Of a stretch of 64,000 nt of DNA, positions 35,190 through 48,080 are shown piece after piece. The stretch is from Stictocephala bisonia (lineage: Eukaryota > Arthropoda > Insecta > Hemiptera > Membracidae), in contig JAQJVL010000706.1 of the NCBI GenBank assembly GCA_035578905.1, forward strand, positions 248,001 through 312,000, written 5' to 3'. Both the position numbers and the translations under genes were made by a program. The stretch's first letter is position 1; each line of letters begins with the position of its first letter. Below the pieces are notes generated by a model, which saw nothing but the letters and a program-made list of their open reading frames with translations, was not told the DNA's origin and did not search any database.

Positions 35190-37968
35190 ATTGTACTACC
35201 CACCCACCCATACCCGTACGGTGATATTGACCTATTCACCCACCCATACACGCACGGTAGAATGACATACCCGCCCACCCATACACGTACGGTGGTATGA
35301 CTTACCCGCCCACCCATACACGTACGGTGGTATTGACTCATCCGCCCACCCACACACGTACGGTGTTATTGACCTACCCGCCCACCCATACACTACGGTA
35401 GTATGACCTACCCGCCCACCCATACACGTACGGTGGTATGACTTACCCGCCCACCCATACACGTACGGTGGTATTGACTTATCCGCCCACCAATACACGT
35501 ACGGTGGTATTGACCTACCCAACCACCCATACACTGCGGTAATATGACCTACTCGCCCACCCATACACGTACGGTGGTATTGACCTACTCGCCCACCAAT
35601 ACACGTACGGTAGTATTGACCTACCCGCCCACCCATACACTACGGTAGTATGACCTACTCGCCCACCCTTACACGTACAGTGGTATTGACCTACCCGCCC
35701 ACCCATATACGTACAATGGTATTGACTTATCCGCCCACCCATACACGTACGGTGGTATTGACCTACCCGCCACCCCATACACTACGGTAGTATGACCTAC
35801 TCGCCCACCCTTACACGTACGGTGGTATTGACCTACCCGCCCACCCATACACGCACGGTGATATTGACTTATCCGCCCACCCATACACGTACGGTGGTAT
35901 TGACCTACCCAACCACCCATACACGCACGGTGGTATTGACCTCCCCGCCCACCCATACACTGCGGTAGTATGACCTACTCGCCCACCCATACACGTACGG
36001 TAGTATTGACCTACCCGCCCACCCATACACGTACGGTAGTATGACCTACCCGCCCACCCATACACGTACGGTGGTATGACCTACCCGCCCACCCATACAC
36101 GTACGGTAGTATTGACCTACCCGCCCACCCATACACTACGGTAGTATGACCTACTCGCCCACCCTTACACGTACGGTGGTATTGACCTACCCGCCCACCC
36201 ATACACGTACGGTGGTATTGACCTACCCACCCACCTATACACGTACGGTGGTATAACCTACCCGCCCACCCATACACGTACGGTAGTACTGATCTACCCA
36301 CCCAACCATACACGTACGGTAGTATTGACCTACCCGCCCACCCATAAACGTACGGTAGTATTGACCTAACCGCCCACCCATACACGTACGGTAGTATTGA
36401 CCTACCCGCCCACCCATACACGTAAGATAGTATTGACCTACCCGCCCACCCATACACGTACTGTGATATTGACCTACCCACCCACCTATACACGTACGGT
36501 GGTATGACCTACCCAACCACCCATACACGTACAGTAGTACTGATCTACCCGCCCACCCATACACGTACGGTGGTATGACCTACCCGCCCACCCATATACG
36601 TACGGTGTATGACCTACTCGTCTACCCATACACGTACGGTGGTATTACCTACTCGTCCACCCATACACGTACGGTGGTATGACTTACCCGTCCACCCATA
36701 CACGTACGGTGGTATGACCTACCCGCCCACTTATACACTACGGTGGTATGACCTACCCGCCCACCCATACATGTACGGTGGTATGTCCTACCTTCCCACC
36801 TATACACGTACGGTAGTATTGAGCTACTCGTCCACCCATACACGTACGGTGGTATGACCTACCCACCCACCCATACACTACGGTGGTATGACCTACCCGC
36901 CCACCCGTACACTACGGTAGTACTGACCTACCCGCCCACCCGTACACGTACGGTAGTACTGACCTACCCGCCCACCCGTAAACGTATGGTGGTATGACCT
37001 ACCTTCCCACCCATACACGTACGGTAGTACTGACCTACCCGCCCACCCATACACGTACGGTAGTACTGACCTACCCGCCCACCCATACACGTAGGCCTAC
37101 GGTAGTATTGACCTACCCGTCCACCCATACACGTACGGTGGTATGACCTACCCGCCCACCCATACACTACGGTGGTATGACCTACTAGCCCACCCGTACA
37201 CGTACGGTAGTACTGACCTACCCGCCCACCCATACACGTACGGTAGTACTGACCTACACGCCCACCCATACACGTACGGTGGTATGACCTACCCACCCAC
37301 CCGTACACGTACGGTAGTACTGACCTACCCGCCCACCCATACACGTACGGCAGTACTGACCTACCCGCCCACCCATACACGTACGGTAGTACTGACCTAC
37401 CCGCCTACCCATACACGTACGGTAGTATTGACTTACCCGCCCACCCATACACGTACGGTAGTATTGACTTACCTGCCCACCCATACACGTACGGTAGTAT
37501 TGACTTACCCGCCCACCCATACACGTACGGTAGTATTGACCTACCCGCCTACCCATACACGTACGGTAGTATTGACTTACCCGCCCACCCATACACGTAC
37601 GGTAGTATTGACTTACCCGCCCACCCATACACGTACGGTAGTATTGACCTACCCGCCTACCCATACACGTACGGTAGTATTGACTTACCCGCCCACCCAT
37701 ACACGTACGGTAGTATTGACCTACCCGCCTACCCATACACGTACGGTAGTATTGACTTACCTGCCCACCCATACACGTACGGTAGTATTGACCTACCCGC
37801 CTACCCATACACGTACGGTAGTATTGACTTACCCTCCCACCCATACACGTACGGTAGTATTGACCTACCCGCCCACCCATACACGTACGGTAGTATTGAC
37901 TTACCCGCCCACCCATACACGTACGGTAGTATTGACCTACCCGCCTACCCATACACGTACGGTGGCAC
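35190..37968. repeat. 36-bp minisatellite array, ~77 units
   Basis: Unit CTACCCGCCCACCCATACAC followed by GTACGGTGGTATTGAC, 36 bp; some units are 35 or 32-34 bp where bases such as ATT or GT are missing. Variants are regional: GGTATGACC units around 36600-37150, TAGTACTGACC at 36900-37390, and an alternating CCGCCTACC/CCGCCCACC pattern at 37390-37960. One unit at 37090 has an inserted GGCCTAC. The G/C strand bias (C-rich plus strand) and the CGTACG palindrome recur in every unit. All long frames here are array artefacts. Confidence 0.97.
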
Positions 37969-37969
37969 A

Positions 37970-40543
37970 ATTATTGTCCTATAAATCGCAGCTATTTCAG
38001 AACTTGCCATCCCCTTACAAAATACTCTTGAATAACTTTATTCAAATATATTTCCTTTTCGAGAGGCAATAACATTAGCACTCTATAACATATTACTATT
38101 TTTCATTCAAAACAGAACTTAGGACGATCGCTGACCAGTCTTAGTTTATAATTCAAGTGGTGTGATAATTGATTCTTGTATATTACTGATTGAGTTTTAA
38201 TCTAAATAATATTTAATTAAACTGAGATACAGTTTCTCAATACCTCAAACATGAAAAAGGATCTTCAAAGAGTAAAAGTGCATTGAATTTTGATACAAAA
38301 ATTTTAGATGAAAAGAGTTTTGTACAAATTTTGATTTATAATATCTAATAGCTTAATTGGATAATTTACTATTATAAATCATTAAAATATGGATTGTCAA
38401 TGAGTTTTATACATGGACAAATGTAGTCTTCGTTACTAAGAATATGGATTAAGATCACGAATTTCTTATTTCAGATTTGCTAACCCTAAAATTACATTTA
38501 GAACTTTATCAAAAAGACAAATAGTTTTAGCAAGCTATTTTAGGTCGTGAATAATTGATCGAATATGGAGTAATAAATTGCACAATTTGACGCAATACAA
38601 TAGCGGACCGAGCTCTATAGCAGAGCTAAGCACCGTCTGGGCCTGTTTTTTTTGCTTCGAAGGCAGATTCCGGATAAACAACAAGGGTCGAATAAGGTTA
38701 CAGAATTTACTGTCTAGCGTTTTTCACTAGTCTGTTTTATTTTTGTCGGGGAAAGCATTTTAACTTTTTGATTACCTTTAGATAAAAAGAATCTTTACAG
38801 TAGTTTTAAATGAATTTGAGTATAAGTAATAGCTGTAAGTTACAATCTATGTTAACAATATTATATAGGCTTTTTATGGACAATAGAATGAGATAATTAA
38901 GAATAAAATACAATATCATAGGCTAAAGTACAAAGAAAACAAAAATGTACATCTTTAATTTAAATTTATATTACTAACACCTTTCAAACGCCTTATAATA
39001 TATGGAGAATAAATGACTGTAATACTTAATTACATATAACATGGTACATTACTGAAAATACAAGTTTGAACTCCAACCAGTCCTCTGCGCAGAAGTTTGT
39101 TTGTCAACAAGACGCCGATCGTCAATTACGGACGAACATGAATAATAAATAGGTCGGTCACAGAGAATAAATAAACGGAGGGTGGTTATTAATCGAAATT
39201 GTTATTTTTTGTTTAACTCTCATGTCAATGAACATTGTTCAGTAAAGAGGAAATGGAGTAGTATCACACAATAGCGAACGAAGGTCAGCCGTTTTACTTG
39301 CCAACCAAGCGATGCTAGCGATCCTAGCGGTGGTATAGCAAACAGCTGGCGTGGTAAGCAAATAAACGATTTGATTTGACTATTTACACTCAATTAGTTG
39401 TATAAGTAAACTAAGTAAACTGCCATGCTATCTAGCGGAGAGATGCCGTTACTCTGCGTTACGACCACTAGGTTCGCTAGCGTCAGCCAGTTGGCATTTT
39501 TCTCAAGAGTAAGCCTAGTGACTGTGTTTAAATTATACTGTGGTGGCATCAAGAGTAGAAATATCAATATGATTAATAAAAGGATAACAAATTCTGGAGG
39601 GTACCAAGATTCTTCTTAAAAACATACAGATCAACTGAGAAATTTAATTATTTTATAAATAGTGTAAGTATTTATGAAAAAAATATTCACATCATTCTAT
39701 GTGTATAAATAACATACCAGTATAGTTTTAGGTTAGTTTTAAAAATAGTCAAAGGCCACGAAAGGCAATGATAGATTTGGTAATAGAAGAGGAGTGATTG
39801 TGACGTCACATTATCTGGTCTCCCTTATCACAACAGAGAAGCCCCACATGTCCACGTTCATTTGAAAAAACGTGAACTGTGCTCAACAATCAGAGTACAT
39901 CAATGGTTTCTTCGTCTCTTCGATGGTGTTTCACAAACGCAAACAATTAACATTTAAAGGTAAGGAACTCCAACATAATTAATGGTTAAATTGTTTTAAT
40001 AATTAACATCTGTAGAAAGAATCCTATAAAAATTCCAAAATTGCTTTGTGTAGTTTCAATGAAAGAGCGGATCACTTCGAATGTGGATTCAATTTGTAGA
40101 ATTTTCACTATTAAATTCATATATCGATTTACACATTGATTATTTTAGCAGATTGCCATTTTATAAACATACACAATGAAAAGTCTTTCCGACTAAAATG
40201 GTGCCGAACAGTACAATTTAAAATATAAAGGAATTATAAAGTCATAGAGCTTTCCATATTATCTACTAGATCATTAGTACATAACACAATTTATACTAGG
40301 GGTAAGGCTATGATTCTCCCGTAGATTTTTCTTGATTACTACAGTCACTAGGAGTACAAAACTTATTAAAAGTATACTTTAAACTTACGCTGTTCACAAA
40401 ATATTTATAAATTTACTTATTCAGCAAATATTTATTTTCCTCTCAATTTATAAACATTTTTGTATTAAGTTTTCACAAATTTATTTTACTCAACATTTCA
40501 AGCCGTAAAATTTGTATCACCAGTAGTCAAATTGGTCAAATTA
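37970..40543. other. Intergenic DNA with a possible promoter/first exon near 39.8-39.96 kb
   Basis: Mostly AT-rich with no gene. At 39799-39806 there is a perfect cAMP-response element TGACGTCA, followed by non-repetitive sequence and a strong donor context (TTAAAG|GTAAGG, about 39957-39966). This could be an untranslated first exon on the plus strand; no partner exon is demonstrated. Confidence 0.25.
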
Positions 40544-40641
40544 NNNNNNNNNNNNNNNNNNNNNNNNNNNNNNNNNNNNNNNNNNNNNNNNNNNNNNNNN
40601 NNNNNNNNNNNNNNNNNNNNNNNNNNNNNNNNNNNNNNNNN
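40544..40641. other. Assembly gap (98 N)
   Basis: Run of N. The open frame that crosses it is meaningless. Confidence 1.
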
Positions 40642-41130
40642 CAAGACCCACTTTTACCTTTGGACCCAAGATGGCGGTGGTTACGTGACCGGAACTGGAT
40701 CTAAGATGGCGGCCGGAAGCAGTGGTACCAACCCCCCTCCCCCAAAATTTCCCTCAAATTCCCGAATTTACCACACATTTCCCTCATTTTTCCCTCACAT
40801 TTCCCGGATTTCCCACACATTTCTCTCACATTACCCAAATTCCCCCCAAATTCCCAAATTACCCTCAAAATTCCCCCACATTTCCCCCCCAAAGTCCCGA
40901 ATTTCCCTCCAAATTCCCTTGTTATACTATATAAAATACACTCTTATACTATATAAAATGTAAAAAGATGGCGACCGGATCCAATATGGCGTCTTTCCCT
41001 CCCGCGCCAACTCACACCCGGTACCCGTGGGAAAATTCCCTTCTCAAAATTCCCCCCAAATTCCCTCACCAAAAAGATGGCGGCCTTTCCCTTGTTATAC
41101 TATATAAAATGTAAAAAGATGGCTGTCTTT
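40642..41130. repeat. Pyrimidine-rich cryptic repeat with AAGATGGCGGC words
   Basis: About 200 bp of degenerate TTTCCC(T)CA(A/C)ATT units (40738-40920), framed by repeated AAGATGGCGG words at 40668, 40703, 41075-41090 and by TTGTTATACTATATAAAATG at about 40918, 40940 and 41093. The strand is strongly pyrimidine-biased and low in complexity. It directly abuts the N gap. Confidence 0.7.
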
Positions 41131-41189
41131 ACACTATAATAAATACACTTTTAAACTTCGTACGCTCTTATAAAAAAAAAATTTTTTCT

Positions 41190-42772
41190 TATAGTCCGAA
41201 TAAAATAACTTTGGTACTGGCGGAACGGCCTCACGCCACTTGTCTGAAATGACAAAACTCTGAGCTTTAATTTGCTGTCAAACTTAAAATAAGTAAGCAA
41301 TAATTTTCAAACTAATTGTATAGTGTACACCATTTTATATTCTTTAAGGAAAAATTATGCTGGAAATTTTTCTAGAGCTAATTTGCTTTTTAAAGTGATA
41401 TTTGTATTTAAAAACACGTTTTTATGAGTGAAATTACGCGTGAGTCGTCTTTAACCTGTTACTGTTGCGAGAATAATAATAATGAAATAATGTATTGTGG
41501 ATGGATGACAGTTTGATTCATTGTGATTAGTTTGGTATAAGTCTTATTTAATAATTCAAACAGGTTAGTGAGAAATTAATTTTTTTGTAAACCTTTGCAA
41601 ACTCGGTAATGACAAACGCTAGACAAAATCTGTTTAAACCTAAATTAATTGTGTTATTTAAGTGACACTAAAATCTTACTCTCGTATTAAATAGAATTTT
41701 CTTGAACTAGGAAGAAAGATTCAGGAGTTTTGACAGCTAGATTGTCAACAAGGCGGCGGTGATACCACACGCACAATGTACAGTCACTGGCTCAGCTCTG
41801 GCCTCTTCCATTGCAAACAAATCTTGTCAATTACCAATAGAACATTACCTAAAATTTGGAAGAGCCTAAATATTAGAATTGCAATAAACACTGATAATTA
41901 TATATACACTGGATCCTATAGCACTATTGTCACATCTAAATAAAAAAATTGTAATATCACTAAAACTAAATAACTGTAATCAAAATAAACTAGTGATTAA
42001 ACTATACTAAGCACTGTCAAATCGATAAAGAAATGAACACGAACACACCTCAAAGTCAAAAGTCAACTAACTTACCTTATTTATTACTGGAGAAACATTT
42101 CTTATCTGAAAATATCGTCGATCGGAATTCGTTTTACGCTTGGGCTGAATATTCAGTCTACACTTTCCCTTGAGCAGAGTATACCTCACGCGTCCGACAC
42201 AGCCTCGATGTAAACGAACTATGAGTTTACTTCATCAACTCTTCATTATTTTTCCACATGTTTTATTAGTACCACAGTATTATTTTAGTAATACATAAAT
42301 AACACAGTTAATGTTTGCTCAAAGAAATTTTGTCTAGCATTTTTCGTTTCAGAGTTTGCAAGGGTTTACAAAAAAAATAATTTCTCATTAACCTGTTAAA
42401 ATTATTAAATGAGACTTATACCAAACTAATCACAATGAATCAAACTGTCATCCATCCACAATACATTATTTTATTATTATTATTCTCGCAACAGTGACAG
42501 GTTAAAGACGACTCACGCGCAATTTCACTCATAAAAACGTGTTTTTAAATACAAATATCACTTTAAAAAGCAAATTAGCTCCAGCAAAAAATTTCCAGCA
42601 TAATTTTTCTTTAAAGAATATAAAATGGTGTACACTATACAATTAGTTTGAAAATTATTGCTTACTTATTTTACGTTTGACAGCAAATTAAAGCTCAGAG
42701 TTTTGTCATTTCAGACCAGTGGCGTGAGGCCGTTCCGCCAGTACCAAAGTTATTTTATTCGAACTAATAGTC
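41190..42772. mobile_element. Foldback element with ~450-bp terminal inverted repeats
   Basis: The left arm 41190-41645 and right arm 42315-42772 are close inverted copies. Both start from the outside with a TCCGAATAAAATAACTTTGG-like end and GGAACGGCCTCACGCCAC, and run inwards through ACGCGTGAGTCGTCTTTAAC-like sequence to GACAAACGCTAGACAAAATC (left). The loop (about 670 bp) has no transposase. It is a non-autonomous foldback or MITE-like transposon; divergence between arms is modest (single-base changes and small indels). Confidence 0.8.
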
Positions 42773-42824
42773 TACGATGCACGCGTCGTCTGCTGGTCGG
42801 GCGCGGATGCGCGTTGTTACTCTA

Positions 42825-42910
42825 CTCATATATATATTATAACAAATTTAATATTTCATATATACACTATAACAAAATTAATATTTCATACATACACCAT
42901 AACAAATGCA
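42825..42910. repeat. ~33-bp tandem repeat, 3 copies
   Basis: Unit around ATATATACACTATAACAAAA with TTAATATTTC, three imperfect copies. It is followed by two copies of GATCGCAGCGCACCT (42923, 42956). Confidence 0.75.
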
Positions 42911-43084
42911 TTATAGCTGACGCGATCGCAGCGCACCTGGTGGCAATGCCGATCGATCGCAGCGCACCTAGTGGCATCAGCTGTGCGCGGGTGACGCATG
43001 CGCATGGTCCAGATGTGTCGACAGCGCTCCCAGCAGCAATTTTCTAAAACATAAATATATATTAAACAAATTAGACAAAAAGTT

Positions 43085-43440
43085 ATCAACCCCCGTGGTC
43101 CAGTGGTTAGCGTACCCGACTCGACAAACAAGTGTTGATCTATGTCTTGGGGGTCTATCCACTTGAATTCAGACTCTGGGAGTCAAATGGTACATTACTA
43201 TCGTAGCAAGGACATTACTCATCGCAGCAAGGATGAGTAGGTGGGGTTTATGTTCAGTCAGAACGGTAAGGAGGTCAGTTCCTGTGTATCGAATCTACGG
43301 GAGATGGTCACATGTTCAGTCAGTACGGTTAGGAGTCGGATGTGGAACCACTCGGACACAAGGATGTTTTTTTAATTCATGCAACTAAACGACTCAAATT
43401 TCCACACCACCCAAGAGGTACGAGTCCCGGCGCGTTAGGA
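43085..43440 (+). mobile_element. tRNA-derived SINE-like repeat
   Basis: The head CCCCGTGGTCCAGTGGTTAG (from about 43090) is an excellent tRNA A-box context (TGGTCCAGTGGTTAG). The expected B box about 40 bp on is degenerate. The body contains two TGTTCAGTCAG-ACGGTTAGGAG-like repeats. It lies immediately downstream of the RING gene stop codon, on the opposite strand. Confidence 0.55.
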
Positions 43441-43447
43441 GTATGTA

Positions 43448-44652
43448 TTATGGGCTCCTTCCCCCAATAGGCATATCCCATAAAAAAAGACCTAACCGAA
43501 AATAAAAAAAATAAAATAAAAGTAAAACGTACAATAAAAAAACAAAGGTCAGAAAAAAAATTAAAAAATTAACAAACCTACAAAAAAACCTCTCAGTCCT
43601 GTCGATGGGGTGTCTGCATATGTGGCACTCACGCAGCCTGGGCCCATACCGTGAACACGCTACGTGATGGCACGGGACCAGAAGTAATGTGGGTAGGCGA
43701 ACCATGCAGATGGCACAGTTCACCACCCTACCCTGTTGACTGGCGGGTATTTCTTCATCGTCATCTTCTGGCTGTTCAACAATAGTTAAATAAATTACTA
43801 ACAAATAAATCAACTATACGATAATAAATAAAACGAAAAAAAATAAAAACGTAAATACGTACTCGTGCAGGACTGCCATCCAGCAACATGCGCCACTCAT
43901 CCTCAGTGATTGAGTAACCTGAGAGAGGAATGTCGTCTTCCCCAAGGTCCTTGTATAGCACGTCATTAGCAGCGGTCGAGGTGTTTGGGGCAGCAGCTGA
44001 AGTGCCCGAGGTGCTTGGGGCAGCGGTTGAAGTGCTTGGCCCGGAGACCTCCTCCTAATAATAAAAAGGTAACAGTTTGGATCATCACTTAGGATAAATA
44101 AACTAGTGTAAACTCCAAATAAACTTTACTAACCCCCAGGCGAACCACCGTAGCAGCATAGCCCTCCAAGAATGTTCCGCGTGTGAGTATAAGACGTCTA
44201 CTCCTGGACATATCATTATGACGCGCATAATAATCCTCCTGAAACATTCGAATTTGATTGTTTTAAAACAGTAATAATCTATTGATTGTTAAGAAAGCAA
44301 AATACAATGTCATTTACCTCAGTCAGTCTACGACCCGGGGGAGAAACCAATGGACCCATCTAGAAAAGAAATATAATCTTACTACATCACGTTAATCTTT
44401 ATGAACACTGAAATGACTCTATTGAAACATATACATACATTAACAACGATCTCCATCAATTCCCCATCGGCAGTCTCGTAGTATTGAACGTTCCTCCAAT
44501 ACGACTCGATAGGATTCGGTTGAGTCTGAACAAACAACCTGTCTTAGTCAACTATATTAAAAGTTAATAATGTAGTTTACTTTTACATTTAAAAACAAAC
44601 TTACCAAATTAAACTCCTCATCAGAGTCCATCGACAAGGCAACTGCTGACAT
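43448..44652 (-). CDS. RING-finger protein gene, six exons, unassigned family
   Basis: Minus-strand exons 44652-44605, 44525-44439, 44359-44318, 44238-44134, 44054-43863 and 43771-43448 give about 265 codons with every junction in phase 0 and GT-AG borders. The order is an acidic N-terminus (MDSDEEFNL), a short Trp/Tyr segment, EDYYARHNDM, a Ser/Thr/Ala-Pro linker with three related TSTAAPSTSG-like repeats, and then a RING: CAIC, PCHHVAC, SRYG, ECHIC. The Cys expected in SRCG is Tyr (TAT for TGT), so one zinc ligand is lost. After RTERFF the frame runs into a hydrophobic, T-rich tail to the stop at 43448, which may be a membrane anchor or read-through of decayed sequence. RING domains usually recruit E2 enzymes in ubiquitination. 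Introns 1-4 are each 79 nt and intron 5 is 91 nt. Host gene or mobile-element passenger is undecided. Confidence 0.7.
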
Positions 44653-44837
44653 GTTGGAGAGACGTTGAACAAGTGTGGATTGAAGCGGGCGCCTAATCAC
44701 AAGAGTGAGGCGAGGTCGCAGCGGTTATCATATACCACAGTGCATCTTTGCTGCACTTTTTATAATATAAATAAATGGTGCACTTTGTGTTTCACATATT
44801 GTTAAACAATGTATTTCTTAAACTTTGTTGTAGTTCT

Positions 44838-44985
44838 CTGTGCCATATCATCAGTTGCCTTTTCGATGGACTCTGATGAGGAGTTTAATTTGGTAAGTTT
44901 GTTTTTAAATGTAAAAGTAAACTACATTTTTTAATATAGTTGACTGAGACAGGTTGTTTGTTCAGACTCAACCGACTCCAAAAAT
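44838..44985 (+). pseudogene. Inverted partial copy of the RING gene 5' end
   Basis: On the plus strand, exon 1 (CGATGGACTCTGATGAGGAG, ending TTTAATTTG|GTAAG at 44890-44897), the whole of intron 1 and the first bases of exon 2 (ACTCAACCGACTCC) are repeated in opposite orientation to the gene. The original start codon is ATA here, and exon 2 is cut off after about 15 bp, just before the foldback repeat. The two copies stand head-to-head around a ~190-bp spacer. Confidence 0.85.
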
Positions 44986-44999
44986 TAACAAACAGCTAC

Positions 45000-47900
45000 A
45001 AGCTATAAACTTACAGTTTGTAGAAGATGGTGTTTATATACAGGGTGATTTTTTAAAGTGTGCCATCGTTGGAATCTTTTAAACCTGTAGAGAAACAACA
45101 ACCTTTAAATGGGGAACTTTACCTAAATTTTTATGCTCATTACAATTATGTAGGTCAAATTTTAAAATTCGGTCGCCATTTTCCAATATGGTGGCCAACT
45201 TTGAAATTTCTTAGGTGAACCCCTATCTTTTATGATTGTTTTAGGTTTTAATAGCGATTCAAAGAATTTTTTACTCTTGGTATTTTTTATATACTTAACC
45301 ATTTCGCCGCTAGGAGCGCTGAATCTTTCAGAAATCATTATTTCAACAATTTATTAAAGAGGCGTATTCTGCTACTTACAAAAATAAAACTTAACTTATA
45401 ATGCATTATTTTCATTCGATTGATAGTTGAAAATTTCTTCAATAAATATTTTATACAAAAACATTACAATCACGTAGTTCAAATTTTAAAATTCGGTCGC
45501 CATTTTCCAATTAGCGGGCAACTTTGAAATGACTCATAGTAACCCCTATATTTTATAATGGATTTAGGTTTAACTAGTGATTCTAGGACTTTTATTTATT
45601 CTAGGTATTATTTTCATATAATTAACCGTTTTTCCGCTAGAAGCTGAGACCCATCCCCCCCACCAAAGCTGGAAAGCGTGCCAACTGGGGGATGGCTCAA
45701 AACAAATCGAGCGACGGGATCACGGGTGGCAGTTGGAGGGTCAAAAATAAAACTCGGCAGCTGAGCAAAACTGATTTTATTTGCCAAATAAACATTAACT
45801 GGCTGGCATAGGGCCACAATAGAAACAGGCAGAAGGCCACAATATAAAATCTGCAATTAAATAAATAACAATAAACACAAAATTTAACCATATAACGACA
45901 AAAGCTACCAAAACACTTAACGCTACAAATACCAAAACTACAATTAACAAACTGTATGGCCTATCTGCAGTTTTGGCCTGAGACACCCAAAACGTAAGAC
46001 AAATTATTAAAGAAACAAATAAAAGTGAAAAGAAAATTTATAAAAATTTTGATAACCCCAATTAAGCCGGCAATTTGGCCCACATCCCTTGATTCCACCG
46101 AGGCCAGGGAGTAAGCCGAATTCCCTGGGCAGCTCCGAATAGAAGTTAACTAAAAGCACAATAATCCCCTTTTGGTTAGTTTAAAAATTAAACAATTTAA
46201 AAAAAAATATAACACGGTACCGTTCTATTATCCCCGGACATCAATAATACAATTAACAACGAAAAAATAAATAACGATCACTAGGCCTAAACATAACAAT
46301 AAATAACAACAAAACTTAACCATAGGGACCTAACAAAATATAAAATCCAAAAAATATAACAATAAAATAAACTAATTAAATAAATAACAATAAATATCAA
46401 CGTTTTCTTCTTTTTTTTTCTTAAATTGTAATGTTTGAAATGTCCCCATGGCTGTTTCTTCACTTTGTCCAAACAGTTTTAGGCCTAGGCACAAATATAT
46501 CCACAAACTTTTTTTTCTTCTTTTGTTTTTATATATTTTTTTTGTTTTTTTATAAATCACCCCCAGCTCAGCCGCCGGGAAAAGATGGAAAGAACTGATC
46601 TGAGGACTGAAGACTGCTACCACCAAAGATGTAGGGCGGGTAGCGGGCAACTCCAGGCTCCAACATGGTCCTCAGGCCAGGCTAGCAGTGGAGAATATCG
46701 AAGTTCCCCCGGACGGCAGGCTGAGGGCTGAAAGTCCCACTCAAGGACCCTGGACTGAAAGGTCAAACACAGCCATTAAACACAGTCCAGCCATCTCAAC
46801 AACATATTACACATAACCACTAAACATAAGGGTGCCTGCTTTAACAAAACTTAACATGAAGAGACAAACAAGAACAGGAGTGGAGCAAACAATACAGTGA
46901 AAAATTAACTTTAGGCTATGAATAATTATGTAGGAAACTCAGATTTAAAACAAATTACAACTTAACAAATTATAAAAAACGTAATTACGTATATGGAACT
47001 AAAAATGACAAACTGAAAACTAGGCTATGGATACATGAGCAATAGGTTATAACATGAAAATCAAAGAGTACAGCTAGGCTAGGTTATTGGCAAAGAACAA
47101 AAAATATGGTAAATCGGTAACTACAACTGTAAAAAGGCTCAATAAACATTATACAGAATTACAATTGAAAATAAAGGCAGATATAAAAAGCATTAACGGT
47201 AATTAACGGTAAAAGTAACATGGAAGCACATGGCTTTAACCTAGTCTGAGAAACATCTAGACAAAGAACACAAATTTAACAAAACCCTGAAAACACAACT
47301 AAGCCCGATTAATATTTTCAATGAAACAAAAGTATTTTCACCAAAAGGGTGATTAGATATTAGAAATTTACAAAATGAACACTTACGTATTGGCGTCTTT
47401 AGCCTGACCTGCCCATTTCTGCAGACAGCACAAGACTAACGGCCGCAGAACCACCGAACAGCTCGAACAATCTAGAAGCCGGTCAACCGGACCGAAGCTG
47501 CTGGAACACGGAACGAACGAAACCGGGCCAACGGCTACCAAAGTAAGCGGATCGCCGGGCGTGAGCGAATCTCAGGCAGCCTGGCAGACAACGACGAAAA
47601 AAAAACGAAACTGTACCGGTCCAAGACCCGGTACAAAGCGCTGAAAGTTTCAGAAATTCTTAATTTGACATCGCTCCTAGGCGGAGAGACGGTTAAGTAT
47701 ATCAAAATAATACCAAGAATAAAAAAAGTCTTAGAATCACCAGTCAAACCTAAATCCATCATAAAACAGGAGTTACTATAAGTCATTGTACGGAAATGAC
47801 GTCCGAATTTTAAAATTCTAACTACGTGATTGTAATATTTTTGTATGAAATATGTATTGAATAGATTTTCAACATTCAATTGAATAAAAATGCATTATTA

Positions 47901-48080
47901 GTAAAACTTTATTTTTGTAAATGGCAGAACACGTATCTTTAATAAATTGTTGAAATAATGATTTCTGAAAGTTTCAGCGCTCCTAACAGCGAAACGGTTA
48001 AGTATATAAAAAAATACCAAAAAACAAAACATTCTTAGAATCGCTATTAAAACCTAAAACCATCATAAAAATAGCGCTGT
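45000..48080. mobile_element. Foldback repeat with a ~2-kb insertion
   Basis: Arms 45050-45645 and 47640-48075 are inverted relative to each other and belong to the family seen at 10.1-10.7 kb (GGTGGCCAACTTTGAAATTT, TTAACCATTTCGCCGCTAGG, GGAGCGCTGAA, AATTTATTAAAGAGGCG). The interval 45645-47640 has a different, more GC-rich character at both ends (45650-45830, 46560-46760, 47400-47640) and probably is a separate element inserted near the centre of the foldback. No transposase or reverse transcriptase pattern was recognised in it, and no LTR pair. Confidence 0.65.

Noticed and set aside
35232..38072. Many open frames up to 309 codons on both strands (repeats such as MGGRVGQYYRTC)
   Set aside because: They are artefacts of the 36-bp minisatellite, whose length is a multiple of three.
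40532..40963. 143-codon frame crossing the N gap
   Set aside because: The N run makes the frame meaningless, and the rest is low-complexity Pro/Ser/Phe translation of the pyrimidine tract.
45645..47640. LTR retrotransposon inside the foldback element
   Set aside because: No paired LTRs, primer-binding site or reverse transcriptase pattern could be found, so only an unspecified insertion is reported.
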